Source: Tractidigestivibacter scatoligenes
GTDB lineage: Bacteria; Actinomycetota; Coriobacteriia; Coriobacteriales; Atopobiaceae
Assembly (NCBI RefSeq): GCF_001494635.1
Contig: NZ_LOJF01000010.1
Coordinates: 124,001 to 188,000 of the forward strand
DNA: 64,000 nt
Direction of reading: 5' to 3'
In this document: positions 7,660-16,803 of the stretch, piece by piece
Layout: the number at the start of each line of letters is the position of its first letter
Position numbering within the stretch: the stretch's first letter is position 1
Program-made: the position numbers and the translations under genes
The notes under the pieces: generated by a model
The model's input: only the letters and a program-made list of their open reading frames with translations
The model's database searches: none
What the model was told of the DNA's origin: nothing

Positions 7660-9243
7660 TTGGAACTGTTCTCGTTGCATTTCCTGCTGTTCCTTGTGGC
7701 ATCTCTTGCTGCCTACCACGCGGTGGGCCATCTTGCGCGCAACTACGCCTGGCTGGTCCTCCTCGCCGCGAGCCTGGCCTTCTACTGCCTGGTGGGCAGG
7801 TGGCAGACGCTCGCGTACATGCTGGCCTGCGCCGCCGTCACCTGGGCGGCCCCCCTCGCGCTCGCGCGCATGGACGCCCGCTGCAAGGAGGAGCGCGCCG
7901 CCGCCCCCGACCGCGCCGCGCGCAGGGCCGCGAAGGCCGCCTGGGCGGGCCGCCGCCGGGCGGTGCTCGTCGCGGCGCTCCTCGCCTGCTTCGGGATACT
8001 GGCCTACCTCAAGTACTGGAACGTGCTCCTCTACGAGGTGGGGCTGGCCGCCTCGCCCGCCAGCCTTGGGCTGCTCCTGCCCCTGGGCATCTCCTTCTAC
8101 ACCTTCCAGTCCGTCTCCTACCTGGTGGACGCCTACAACGGCCGCTTCGAGCCGCAGCGGAACTTCCTCAAGCACCTGCTCTTCGTCTCCTGGTTCCCGC
8201 AGGTCATCCAGGGGCCCATCAACAGGTACGAGCAGCTCTCCCCGCAGCTCCTCGAGTACCACGAGGCGCGCTCGGTCCGCTATGACCGTGCCATCCTGCG
8301 CTTTTGCTACGGCGCCCTGAAGAAGATCGCCATTGCGAACATGCTGGTGGGGGTCATCGAGGCCATCTTCTCAAACGTCACCACGGGCATACCCGGCAGC
8401 GTCGTGGTCTTCGGCATCCTCCTCTACTCGGCCCAGCAGTACGGCGACTTCTCGGGCGGCATAGACATGGTGGAGGCGGCCTCCTCGCTCTTCGGCGTGG
8501 GCATGGCCGAGAACTTCCGCCGCCCGTACTTCTCGGTCTCCCTGGCCGACTTCTGGCGCCGCTGGCACATCACGCTCGGCACCTGGATGCGCGACTACGT
8601 GTTCTTCCCGTTCGCGGTCTCGCGCCCCATGCGGGCGCTGGGCGCCAGGGCCTCGCGCCTCGGCGAGCACCTGGGCCGCACCCTGCCCGCCTGCGTGGCG
8701 AACCTCCTCGTGTTCCTGATCGTGGGCCTCTGGCACGGCGCGGAGCCCCACTACGTGGCCTGGGGCCTCTACAACGGCCTGGTCATCGCGCTGGCCGACC
8801 TCCTCGCCCCGGCCTTCCGCCGCGCGAACGAGGCGCTGCGCGTGGACACGGGCTCGTGCGCCCACCGCGTGTTCTGCGTGGTGCGCACCTTCCTCGTGGT
8901 CAACGTGGGCTGGTACTTCGACCGCATCTACGACTTCGGCGACAGCCTGCTCTGCCTGCGCAACACCTTCACCAACTTCGACGCCAGCGCGTTTCTCGTC
9001 ACGCTGCACGAGGACGGCCTTGCGACGCTCGACCTGCAGTTCCTGGCGTTTGCCGCGCTCGCCTGCATCATCGTCTTTATCGTGAGCCTCGCCCAGGAGC
9101 GCGGCGTGGACGTGCCCGAGCGCATCCTTGGCTGGAACTGCGTGGCGCGCGCCGCCCTCTACTTCCTCGTCCTTGGCCTCATCGTCATCACGAGCTTCCT
9201 CACCCAGAACGTCGCCGGGGGGTTCATGTATGCCAACTTCTAG
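7660..9243 (+). CDS. MBOAT-family O-acyltransferase 1 (DltB-like)
   Basis: This polytopic membrane protein belongs to the MBOAT family, which transfers acyl groups from a cytoplasmic carrier to extracytoplasmic polymers (DltB, AlgI, PatA). The motifs LLPLGISFYTFQSVSYLVD, DFWRRWHITLGTWMRDYVF and GLWHGAEPHYVAWG are visible, with the catalytic histidine in WHGA. I chose TTG 7660 over the upstream ATG 7624. It has CGGGAG 7 nt before it, its first codons match the TTG start of the second MBOAT, and it gives exactly 527 residues, the same length. It opens the eight-gene cluster and overlaps the next gene by 14 bp. Large parts are near-identical to the second copy. Confidence 0.9.
   Translation: MELFSLHFLLFLVASLAAYHAVGHLARNYAWLVLLAASLAFYCLVGRWQTLAYMLACAAVTWAAPLALARMDARCKEERAAAPDRAARRAAKAAWAGRRRAVLVAALLACFGILAYLKYWNVLLYEVGLAASPASLGLLLPLGISFYTFQSVSYLVDAYNGRFEPQRNFLKHLLFVSWFPQVIQGPINRYEQLSPQLLEYHEARSVRYDRAILRFCYGALKKIAIANMLVGVIEAIFSNVTTGIPGSVVVFGILLYSAQQYGDFSGGIDMVEAASSLFGVGMAENFRRPYFSVSLADFWRRWHITLGTWMRDYVFFPFAVSRPMRALGARASRLGEHLGRTLPACVANLLVFLIVGLWHGAEPHYVAWGLYNGLVIALADLLAPAFRRANEALRVDTGSCAHRVFCVVRTFLVVNVGWYFDRIYDFGDSLLCLRNTFTNFDASAFLVTLHEDGLATLDLQFLAFAALACIIVFIVSLAQERGVDVPERILGWNCVARAALYFLVLGLIVITSFLTQNVAGGFMYANF
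7762..8223. repeat. Near-identical DNA tract A shared by the two MBOAT genes
   Basis: This 462-bp stretch is almost identical, third codon positions included, to 13880-14341 at a constant offset of 6118 bp with no indels. The encoded proteins differ at a single D/G in this block. Similarity ends abruptly after the codons for GPIN. The flanks and the block between tracts A and B (8224-8391) are much more divergent, as expected from gene conversion or recent patchwork duplication. Confidence 0.85.
8392..8978. repeat. Near-identical DNA tract B shared by the two MBOAT genes
   Basis: This 587-bp stretch matches 14510-15096 at the same 6118-bp offset and encodes the catalytic half of both acyltransferases. 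Only two residue differences are visible (GVGMAEN versus GVRMAEN, and TGSC versus TGSR). C-terminal sequence after NTFTNF diverges sharply. The tracts are direct repeats flanking the SGNH1-ligase-decarboxylase-carrier genes, so recombination between them would delete those four genes and leave one chimeric MBOAT. Confidence 0.85.
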
Positions 9244-10711
9244 CGAGAAAGTCGAGAAGGCCGAGGTGCCCGAGAAGGCCATGGCCACCGTGCCTGCCGG
9301 CACGCCCGCGACCAACGGCACCCCCGCGCCCCGCAAACCCCGCGCCCCGCGCCACGGGTGGCACCGCGCGCTCGAGGTCATCGTTATTGTCGCGCTCATC
9401 ATTGGCGCAAACGTCCTCATTACCCTGGGCTTCGAGCTCTACAGCTCGCTGGCAAACGTGATGTGGGACGAGTACCGCGCGGCGGCAAACGAGAACATCG
9501 ACACCGTAATCGTGGGCTCGTCGACCGGACAGCGCTCCTTCGACCCGTCGGTCCTCGACGCTACCCTGGGCACTACCACCTTCAACATGGCCACCCCCGC
9601 ACAGGAGCTGGACGACTCCTACACCGCGGCCAAGCAGGCCATCGAGGACCACCACGTGAAGCGCGTTATTCTCGCCCTTGACTACGAGTCGGTCTCCACG
9701 GTCAAGTGGCCAGGCTCGCACGTGGCCTTCGCCCGCGCCAAGATGGCGGGGGAGTCCTTCCCCCAGGCGGTTGCCGACTACTGGAAGCTTCTCACCAGCT
9801 CCTCGTTCTTTGACGGGGCAGACTCCATCTGCGCGCTCTTCCCGTGGGGCTACAACCACGTGGAGCTTGACGCCGAGCACATTGCGACCAACTTCAACGA
9901 CCGCGTGAGCGACACGACACCCGTCGAGGCCGCCGAGCGCGTTATGGACGGCTGGACCTACTACGGCAACGGCTACGGCAACTACGATGGCGTACTCGAC
10001 TACTCCACGGCGCGCGACCACCTTTCGGTCTCTGTAGATGGCCCGGCGGACTTTGACCAGCAGGGCCTCGACTGGATCCAGAACATCTGCGACCTCTGCC
10101 GAGAGAACGGCGTGCAGCTTGTGGTTGTGGTGACGCCTCGCCCCGCCTACAACGTGCTTGCCTACGGCGAGAAGTACCCCGAGCAGATGTCGCGCCTCCA
10201 GCAGGTGGTCGAGCAGGCCGGGGGCACCTTCCTCGACGCCAACCTTGCCAGGGGCGGCTGGTACGAGCCCCGCGACACCGACTTCTACGACGGCGAGCAC
10301 CTCAACCACGATGGCGCCGCGCGCTTCTCGCAGGCGTTCGTGGGTGCGCTCCAGGTGCTGGACGCGGGCGGCTCAACCTCAGACCTCACGTACTCCTACG
10401 ACCAGTGGGACAACTACCTAGCTTCCATAGACGAAATCTCGGCGGTCATATCAACGTCGTATTTGGAGGACAATAACACCGTCGTGTCTGCCATGGCCTA
10501 CACGGGTTCCAATGTGCAGGTGGAGTATCGTTTCTCGCTTGTGGCAGAGGACGGTAGCACGACGGTCATCCAGGACTGGAGCGCGAGCGATACCTGCGCC
10601 ATCCCGGAAGACGAGATCCCCGAGGGCTCGTCGCAGGTGGAGGTCTGCGTTCGCCAGGTTGGCTCGACTGTGGGATACGACCGCTACTGCATGCAGGACA
10701 TTTCGGGCTAG
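9230..10711 (+). CDS. SGNH-type membrane-anchored acyl-transfer protein 1 (DltD-like role)
   Basis: This 493-residue protein has a basic, Pro/Ala-rich cytoplasmic tail, one transmembrane segment (about 49-69) and an extracytoplasmic SGNH-like domain. The nucleophile motif is IVGSSTGQRSFDP (Ser about 97-98) and a late Asp-His box reads DGEHLNHDGAARF. A small C-terminal domain of about 100 residues follows. Such proteins partner MBOATs in exporting acyl groups (DltD, AlgJ/X, PatB). The start ATG 9230 lies inside the MBOAT end, and SGNH2 uses the homologous position. It is the first of three paralogues in the cluster. Acceptor polymer unknown. Confidence 0.82.
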   Translation: MPTSSEKVEKAEVPEKAMATVPAGTPATNGTPAPRKPRAPRHGWHRALEVIVIVALIIGANVLITLGFELYSSLANVMWDEYRAAANENIDTVIVGSSTGQRSFDPSVLDATLGTTTFNMATPAQELDDSYTAAKQAIEDHHVKRVILALDYESVSTVKWPGSHVAFARAKMAGESFPQAVADYWKLLTSSSFFDGADSICALFPWGYNHVELDAEHIATNFNDRVSDTTPVEAAERVMDGWTYYGNGYGNYDGVLDYSTARDHLSVSVDGPADFDQQGLDWIQNICDLCRENGVQLVVVVTPRPAYNVLAYGEKYPEQMSRLQQVVEQAGGTFLDANLARGGWYEPRDTDFYDGEHLNHDGAARFSQAFVGALQVLDAGGSTSDLTYSYDQWDNYLASIDEISAVISTSYLEDNNTVVSAMAYTGSNVQVEYRFSLVAEDGSTTVIQDWSASDTCAIPEDEIPEGSSQVEVCVRQVGSTVGYDRYCMQDISG

Positions 10712-10738
10712 GGATCTGGCCCAGGGAGGGAAGCGGAC

Positions 10739-12250
10739 ATGAGAAACGTAATCGAGTGGCTCGAGGCCACGGCCGTGGCGACGCCGGAGCGCGTTGCCGT
10801 GGCAGACCCGGACTCAAGCCTCACCTATGGCGAGCTGCACCGAGAGGCCCAGGCCGCAGGCACATGGCTTGCGGCGCGCACGCAGCCCCGCCAGGCGGTG
10901 GCGCTCTTTCTCGAGAAGAGCTGCGGGGCGCTTGCCTGCATGCTGGGCGCCGTCTACGCGGGCGGGTTCTACTCGGTGATCGACATCCGCCAGCCGGAGG
11001 GCCGCGTCCATGCCATCGTCGACGCGCTGGCACCCTCCTGCGTGCTCACCGATGCTGCGAACGCCGCGCAGGCGCAGGAGCTTCTGGGCGCCACGGGCAT
11101 CGAGATCGCTCGCATCGAGGACATCGTGGGCGGCTCCATTGACGAGGGGCTTCTCGCACGCAGGCGTGCCCAGGCGCTGGACGTGGACCCGCTCTACGTG
11201 AACTTCACGAGCGGCAGCACAGGCACGCCCAAGGGTGTGGTTGTCTCGCACCGCTCGGTCATCGACTTCATCCCCACCTTTGACCAGCTCTTTGGCATTG
11301 GCGAGAGCGACGTGATCGCCAACCAGGCGCCCTTTGACTTTGACGTCTCGGTGAAGGACATCTACTCCGCGCTGCGCTGCGGCGCCCGGCTGCAGCTGGT
11401 GCCGCGCGAGTACTTCACGCAGCCCACCAAGCTCATGGACTACCTGGCAGACTCCCAGGTCACAACCCTCATCTGGGCGGTCTCTGCCATGTGCTTTGTC
11501 TCGATCATGAACGGCTTCGACTACCGCGTGCCCACCACGGTGCGCCGCGTGCTCTTCTCGGGTGAGGTCATGCCGCCCAAGCAGCTGGCCGTGTGGCGCC
11601 GCTACCTGCCAGACGCCACCTACGTGAACCTCTATGGCCCCACCGAGATCACCTGCAACTGCACGTACTACGTGGTGGAGCGCGAGTTTGGCAAGCACGA
11701 GGTCATCCCCATGGGCAAGGCCTTCCCCAACGAGCGAGTCTTCCTTCTGGACGAGAACAACCAGGAGGTCACGGCACCGGGCGTCGAGGGCGAGGTCTGC
11801 GTCTCGGGCACGGCGCTGGGGCTGGGCTACCTGGGAGACCCCGAGCGCACCGCCGCGGCGTTTACGCAGAACCCGCTCAATGGCCGCTGGCTCGAGCCGA
11901 TCTACCGCACCGGAGACCTGGCGACGTACGACCAGGATGGCAACCTGGTGTACTCGTCGCGCAAGGACTTCCAGATCAAGCACATGGGCCAGCGCATCGA
12001 GCTGGGAGACATCGAGGCGGCCGCGCAGGCAACGGACGGCGTGGAGCGCGCCTGCTGCACCTACGACCAGCGCCGCAAGCGCATCCGCCTCTACTACGTG
12101 GGCACCATTGACGAGAAGGGCCTGGCAGACGCCCTCGCGTCGGCACTTCCGCCCTACATGGAGCCCAACCACGTGCGCCGCGTGGACCAGATGCCGCTCA
12201 CCAAGAACGGCAAGATCGACCGCAAGGCCCTCGACGGAATGGGGAGGTAG
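10739..12250 (+). CDS. AMP-forming amino acid-carrier protein ligase (DltA-like)
   Basis: This 503-residue adenylation enzyme carries the P-loop TSGSTGTPKG (about 157-166), NLYGPTEITCN (A5), YRTGDL with RKDFQIKHMGQRIELGDIE (A7-A8) and the catalytic lysine in LTKNGKIDRKAL (A10). Single-domain enzymes of this kind, such as DltA, activate an amino acid and load it on a separate carrier protein. The carrier is encoded two genes downstream. The amino acid is not obvious. The adjacent decarboxylase-like gene argues that it need not be D-alanine; glutamate, as in the BtrJ/BtrI butirosin system, is one possibility. It starts 27 bp after SGNH1, behind GGGAGGG. Confidence 0.88.
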   Translation: MRNVIEWLEATAVATPERVAVADPDSSLTYGELHREAQAAGTWLAARTQPRQAVALFLEKSCGALACMLGAVYAGGFYSVIDIRQPEGRVHAIVDALAPSCVLTDAANAAQAQELLGATGIEIARIEDIVGGSIDEGLLARRRAQALDVDPLYVNFTSGSTGTPKGVVVSHRSVIDFIPTFDQLFGIGESDVIANQAPFDFDVSVKDIYSALRCGARLQLVPREYFTQPTKLMDYLADSQVTTLIWAVSAMCFVSIMNGFDYRVPTTVRRVLFSGEVMPPKQLAVWRRYLPDATYVNLYGPTEITCNCTYYVVEREFGKHEVIPMGKAFPNERVFLLDENNQEVTAPGVEGEVCVSGTALGLGYLGDPERTAAAFTQNPLNGRWLEPIYRTGDLATYDQDGNLVYSSRKDFQIKHMGQRIELGDIEAAAQATDGVERACCTYDQRRKRIRLYYVGTIDEKGLADALASALPPYMEPNHVRRVDQMPLTKNGKIDRKALDGMGR

Positions 12251-12252
12251 CC

Positions 12253-13440
12253 ATGACCAACGAAGAGCTTCTCGCCTGCGCCAAAGAGCTGGGCACGCCC
12301 ACCTACGTCTTTGACACCCAGACCTTTGGCGCGCGCCTTGACGCCGTGCGAGAGATCTGGGGCCCCAAGGTCGACCTCTGCTACTCGATCAAGGCGAACC
12401 CCTTCCTGGCACCCACGGCACGGGCGCACGGCTACGCGCTCGAGGTCTGCAGCCCCGGCGAGCTGGCCATCTGCGAGCGCGACGGCGTTGACCCCGCGCG
12501 CATCGTCTACTCCGGCGTGTGCAAGCAGGCGGCGGACGTGCGCGAGGCCCTGCGCTATGGCGCAGGCACCTTCACGGCCGAGTCGCTGGGACAGCTGACA
12601 CTTGTGGACGCCGAGGCCGCGGCTGCAGGCGTGCGCGTGCCCACGCTGCTGCGCTTGAATGGCGGCAGCCAGTTTGGCATGAGCCGAGAGGACCTCATCT
12701 ACGCGGTTGACCACCGAGACGAGCTTGCCGGGTGCGAACTGGTGGGCATCCACTACTTTGTGGGCACCCAGCGCGCCAAGCTCAAGTGGCAGCAGCGGGA
12801 GCTTGCAATGCTCGCCGACCTCATTGACGAGCTGGAGCGTGACCATGACTGGCGCGCGCAGCGCCTCGAGTACGGGCCCGGACTTGCAGTGCCGCTCTTC
12901 GAGGGGCAGGACTTCTCGGACACGCTCGCCCCTGCGCGCGACATTGCTCCGGAGCTTGCTGCCATAGCCGAGCGCGTTGAGCTGCAGGTGGAGATGGGCC
13001 GCTTCCTGGCAACCGAGTGCGGCTACTACCTGGCACGCATAGTTGACGAGAAGGACAACGAGGGCACGAGCTACGCGTTCATCGATGGCGGCATGAACCA
13101 TGTGACCTACTTTGGCCAGATGATGGGCATGAAGGAGCCGCGCATCCGCAACCTCTCGCACGACGAGCGCGTGCGGGCGGGGGAGGCGGCGGATGAGGCC
13201 CGAGACTGGGCGCTCTGCGGAAGCCTCTGCACCACGGCCGACGTGCTGGTTCGCAAGGCGCCCTTCGAGGACCTGCGCGTGGGTGACCTTCTCGCCTTCG
13301 AGAACATCGGCGCGTACTCGGTGACCGAGGGCATCTACCTGTTCTTGAGCCGGACGATGCCCACTGTTGCCCTGCGTGACGGCCGTGGTGTTCGCGTGGT
13401 CCGCGAGTCCATGGAGACTTGGCCCAACAACTGCTGCTAG
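12253..13440 (+). CDS. PLP-dependent decarboxylase-like enzyme (Orn/DAP/Arg fold III)
   Basis: This 395-residue fold-type III PLP enzyme has the Schiff-base lysine in YSIKANPF (K47), an HYFVGTQ motif in place of HxHxGS, EMGRF in place of the usual EPGR, FIDGGMNH, and the dimer-interface active-site loop CGSLCTTADVL (C326, D330) followed by GAYS. These support decarboxylase rather than racemase chemistry. The family includes LysA and BtrK; BtrK decarboxylates an amino acid while it is bound to a carrier protein. It lies 2 bp after the ligase and just before the carrier, so it may act on the free or carrier-bound amino acid. Canonical dlt operons lack such a gene. Confidence 0.82.
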   Translation: MTNEELLACAKELGTPTYVFDTQTFGARLDAVREIWGPKVDLCYSIKANPFLAPTARAHGYALEVCSPGELAICERDGVDPARIVYSGVCKQAADVREALRYGAGTFTAESLGQLTLVDAEAAAAGVRVPTLLRLNGGSQFGMSREDLIYAVDHRDELAGCELVGIHYFVGTQRAKLKWQQRELAMLADLIDELERDHDWRAQRLEYGPGLAVPLFEGQDFSDTLAPARDIAPELAAIAERVELQVEMGRFLATECGYYLARIVDEKDNEGTSYAFIDGGMNHVTYFGQMMGMKEPRIRNLSHDERVRAGEAADEARDWALCGSLCTTADVLVRKAPFEDLRVGDLLAFENIGAYSVTEGIYLFLSRTMPTVALRDGRGVRVVRESMETWPNNCC

Positions 13441-13514
13441 GGATTCCCCACGCGCATACTGCGATAGACTTTCAGCGTGACGAAGAAATGTGTTGGACAT
13501 TATTGGAGGCAAGC

Positions 13515-13766
13515 ATGGATGACGATCTGACGCTCGACCACATGATTGAGCTGCTTGAGGATGTTAAGGGCAACGTGGACTACGAGAACTGCACAACGCT
13601 CGTGGACGACCGCGTGCTGGATTCCTTCGACATCCTTTCCATCATCAGCTCCATCAACGACGAGTTTGATGTCTCGGTGCCCGCCAAGGACATTGTCCCT
13701 GACAACTTCAACAGCGCCCAGGCTATGCTCGACATGGTGAAGCGCCTGGTGGACGAAGAGGGCTAG
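13515..13766 (+). CDS. Acyl/aminoacyl carrier protein (DltC-like)
   Basis: This 83-residue acidic helical protein has the phosphopantetheine attachment site VLDSFDILSI, with Ser37 as the likely attachment residue. Its length and DSFD motif resemble DltC-type and BtrI-type carriers rather than fatty-acid AcpP (DSLD). ATG 13515 follows a GGAGGC site. It sits between the decarboxylase-like gene and the second MBOAT, so it should carry the activated amino acid from the ligase to the MBOATs. The phosphopantetheinyl transferase is not in this window. Confidence 0.9.
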   Translation: MDDDLTLDHMIELLEDVKGNVDYENCTTLVDDRVLDSFDILSIISSINDEFDVSVPAKDIVPDNFNSAQAMLDMVKRLVDEEG

Positions 13767-13777
13767 GAGCCGGACCA

Positions 13778-15361
13778 TTGGATCTGCTCTCACTCTCGTT
13801 TGTTCTGTTTCTCGCGGTATCGCTTGCGGCCTACTACCTGGTAGGCCGCTTCTCTCAGCGGGCACAGTGGGTTGTCCTGCTCGCCGCGAGCCTGGCCTTC
13901 TACTGCCTGGTGGGCAGGTGGCAGACGCTGGCCTACATGCTGGCCTGCGCCGCCGTCACCTGGGCGGCGCCCCTCGCGCTCGCGCGCATGGACGCCCGCT
14001 GCAAGGAGGAGCGCGCCGCCGCCCCGGGCCGCGCCGCGCGCAGGGCCGCGAAGGCCGCCTGGGCGGGCCGCCGCCGGGCGGTGCTCGTCGCGGCGCTCCT
14101 CGCCTGCTTCGGGATACTGGCCTACCTCAAGTACTGGAACGTGCTCCTCTACGAGGTGGGGCTGGCCGCCTCGCCCGCCAGCCTGGGGCTGCTCCTGCCC
14201 CTGGGCATCTCCTTCTACACCTTCCAGTCCGTCTCCTACCTGGTGGACGCCTACAACGGCCGCTTCGAGCCGCAGCGCAACTTCCTGAAGCACCTGCTCT
14301 TCGTCTCCTGGTTCCCGCAGGTGATCCAGGGGCCCATCAACCGCTATGCCGACCTTGGGCCTCAGCTGCTTGAAGGGCACTCTGCCAAGGACGTGCCCGT
14401 GCGTCGGTCTCTTTTGCGCTTTGGCTATGGCGCGCTCAAGAAGTATGCGATTGCCAACATGCTTGTTGGCACCATCGACCAGATCTTCTCTAACGTGACG
14501 CCCGACATCCCCGGCAGCGTCGTGGTCTTCGGCATACTCCTCTACTCGGCCCAGCAGTACGGCGACTTCTCCGGCGGCATAGACATGGTGGAGGCGGCCT
14601 CCTCGCTCTTCGGCGTCAGGATGGCCGAGAACTTCCGCCGCCCGTACTTCTCGGTCTCCCTCGCGGACTTCTGGCGCCGCTGGCACATCACCCTCGGCAC
14701 CTGGATGCGCGACTACGTGTTCTTCCCGTTCGCGGTCTCGCGCCCCATGCGGGCGCTGGGCGCCAGGGCCTCGCGCCTGGGGGAGCACCTGGGCCGCACC
14801 CTGCCCGCCTGCGTGGCGAACCTCCTCGTGTTCCTGATCGTGGGCCTCTGGCACGGCGCCGAGCCCCACTACGTCGCCTGGGGACTCTACAACGGCCTGG
14901 TGATCGCGCTGGCCGACCTCCTCGCCCCGGCCTTCCGCCGCGCGAACGAGGCGCTGCGCGTGGACACGGGCTCGCGCGCCCACCGCGTGTTCTGCGTCGT
15001 GCGCACCTTCCTCGTGGTCAACGTGGGCTGGTACTTCGACCGCATCTACGACTTCGGCGACAGCCTGCTCTGCCTGCGCAACACCTTCACCAACTTTGCG
15101 CCCCAGCAGTTCTCCCTGTGGCTCTCGCAGGCGGGCGTTCACGGCTCGGCGATCAAGTTCATGGGCTTTACGGCCGTGGCATGTCTCATCGTCTTTATCG
15201 TGAGCCTCGCCCAGGAGCGCGGCGTGGACGTTGATGGACGCATCCTCGGCTGGAACTGCGTGCTGCGTGGACTGTTCTACTGCATGGTAATCGGGCTCAT
15301 CGTCGTGACGAGTTATATTACCCAGAACGCCGCCGGGGGGTTCATGTATGCGAACTTCTAA
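13778..15361 (+). CDS. MBOAT-family O-acyltransferase 2 (DltB-like)
   Basis: This 527-residue membrane acyltransferase is paralogous to the gene at 7660. It has the same WHITLGTW and GLWHGAEPH motifs (catalytic His about 359). TTG 13778 lies 11 bp after the carrier stop, with GGAG upstream. The N-terminal 30 residues, the segment after GPINRY (ADLGPQLLEGHSAKD) and the C-terminal 90 residues differ from copy 1, while the rest is almost identical. The divergent segments may set partner or acceptor choice, so the two MBOATs could pair with different SGNH proteins. It overlaps SGNH2 by 14 bp, exactly as copy 1 overlaps SGNH1. Confidence 0.9.
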   Translation: MDLLSLSFVLFLAVSLAAYYLVGRFSQRAQWVVLLAASLAFYCLVGRWQTLAYMLACAAVTWAAPLALARMDARCKEERAAAPGRAARRAAKAAWAGRRRAVLVAALLACFGILAYLKYWNVLLYEVGLAASPASLGLLLPLGISFYTFQSVSYLVDAYNGRFEPQRNFLKHLLFVSWFPQVIQGPINRYADLGPQLLEGHSAKDVPVRRSLLRFGYGALKKYAIANMLVGTIDQIFSNVTPDIPGSVVVFGILLYSAQQYGDFSGGIDMVEAASSLFGVRMAENFRRPYFSVSLADFWRRWHITLGTWMRDYVFFPFAVSRPMRALGARASRLGEHLGRTLPACVANLLVFLIVGLWHGAEPHYVAWGLYNGLVIALADLLAPAFRRANEALRVDTGSRAHRVFCVVRTFLVVNVGWYFDRIYDFGDSLLCLRNTFTNFAPQQFSLWLSQAGVHGSAIKFMGFTAVACLIVFIVSLAQERGVDVDGRILGWNCVLRGLFYCMVIGLIVVTSYITQNAAGGFMYANF

Positions 15362-16751
15362 GGAGAGGCGCGCAGACGCCGCCTCTGGTGGCGCCCCCCG
15401 CAGCTGGCGCAGGCGGATCGTCGAGACAATCGTCGTGATCGGCATCATTGTGGCGTTCGACGTGGTCTGCTCGTTTGCCCTCGAACAGTACGGTTCGCTC
15501 TCAAGTGTCATGTGGAGCGAGTACCGTGCGTCGGCGGGGGAGAACATCGACACCGTGGTCGTTGGCTCCTCCACGGCGCAGCGCTCATTTGACCCGTCCG
15601 TCCTCGATAACGCCCTGGGTACAAGCACCTTCTCGATGGCCACGCCGGCGCAGCCGCTCGATGACTCCTACACGGCGGTCGAGCAGGCCATCAAGGACCA
15701 CCACGTGCGCCGGGTGATCCTGGGGGTGGACTACGAGTCGCTCTCGTATGAGAACTGGTCGGGCTCGCACGTGGCCTTCGCGCGCGCCAAGATGGACGGG
15801 GAGCCCTTCTCGCAGGCCGTTGCCGACTACTGGAAGCTCCTGGTGAGCCCCTCCTTCATGCGCAGGGCAGATTCGCTGTGCGCGCTCTTCCCTTGGGGCT
15901 ACAACCACGTGAAGCTTAACCGTGAGAGCATCGTCGCAAACGTGCGCGAGCGGATGAGCGGGGACAACGTCCTTGAGGCGGCTAAGGTCGTGAACGGTGG
16001 CTGGACCTACTACGGCCGCGGCTACGGCAACTACGACAGCGTCATCGACTACTCGCGGGCGCGAGAGGACACGTCTGTCTCCATCCACGGCCTGGACGAC
16101 TTCAAGCAGACCCTACTCGACCAGATGACGGCAATCGCTCAACTTTGCAACGAGAACGGCGTGCAGCTCGTCGTGGTGGTGACGCCGCGGCCGGCGTTCA
16201 ACGTGCTGGTCTACGGCGAGAAGTACCCCGAGCAGATGTCGCGCCTGCAGCAGATGGTCGAGGCAGAGGGTGCCACCTTCGTGGACGCCAACATGCTGCA
16301 TGCAGAGACGTACAGTCCTCAGGACGGGGACTTTGCGGATGGCGAGCACCTCAACTACGCCGGCGCCACGCGCTTCTCGCAGGCGTTTGCGGGTGTCCTG
16401 CAGGCGCTTGATGCTGGCCAGGATGTGGAGTCTTTCTCGTACTCCTACAACGACTGGGACCAGTATCTGGCCTCGATTCACCAGATTTCGGCCGTGGTGT
16501 CGCGGGTCGACAAGGCTGACAATGGCGATGCTGTTGTCTCTGCCCAGGCATACACCGGCACGGACGTCCAGGTGGAGTACCGGTTCCTGCTGGTTGGCAA
16601 GGACCACAGCACGACGGTCATCCAGGACTGGAGCAGCTCGGATAGCTGCGACGTGCCCCGAGGGTCACATGGCGATGTCATGGTGTGCACTCGACAGGTG
16701 GGCTCCACGGCGGACTACGATCGCTTCTGCATGCAAGGGCTGCCTCACTAG
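15348..16751 (+). CDS. SGNH-type membrane-anchored acyl-transfer protein 2
   Basis: This 467-residue paralogue of SGNH1 has a short basic N-terminus, a transmembrane segment at about 26-46, VVGSSTAQRSFDP (Ser about 74-75) and DGEHLNYAGATRF near the end of the catalytic domain. The ATG lies within the MBOAT2 stop region, so translation is probably coupled. It is close to SGNH1 across the catalytic domain (VTPRPA-NVLVYGEKYPEQMS block) and less so in the last 100 residues, which may contact the acceptor. Function by analogy with DltD/PatB; a hydrolase role cannot be excluded. Confidence 0.82.
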   Translation: MRTSKERRADAASGGAPRSWRRRIVETIVVIGIIVAFDVVCSFALEQYGSLSSVMWSEYRASAGENIDTVVVGSSTAQRSFDPSVLDNALGTSTFSMATPAQPLDDSYTAVEQAIKDHHVRRVILGVDYESLSYENWSGSHVAFARAKMDGEPFSQAVADYWKLLVSPSFMRRADSLCALFPWGYNHVKLNRESIVANVRERMSGDNVLEAAKVVNGGWTYYGRGYGNYDSVIDYSRAREDTSVSIHGLDDFKQTLLDQMTAIAQLCNENGVQLVVVVTPRPAFNVLVYGEKYPEQMSRLQQMVEAEGATFVDANMLHAETYSPQDGDFADGEHLNYAGATRFSQAFAGVLQALDAGQDVESFSYSYNDWDQYLASIHQISAVVSRVDKADNGDAVVSAQAYTGTDVQVEYRFLLVGKDHSTTVIQDWSSSDSCDVPRGSHGDVMVCTRQVGSTADYDRFCMQGLPH

Positions 16752-16803
16752 TGCGGGTATCGGCGCGTTTGTTCTGTTTGCGTTTGCCTGAGGAGGGCTT
16801 CTA

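Noticed and set aside
13790-15643. A 617-codon minus-strand frame opposite MBOAT2 and SGNH2
   Set aside because: Repetitive Glu/Gly/His-rich translation without motifs; the plus-strand genes are unmistakable.
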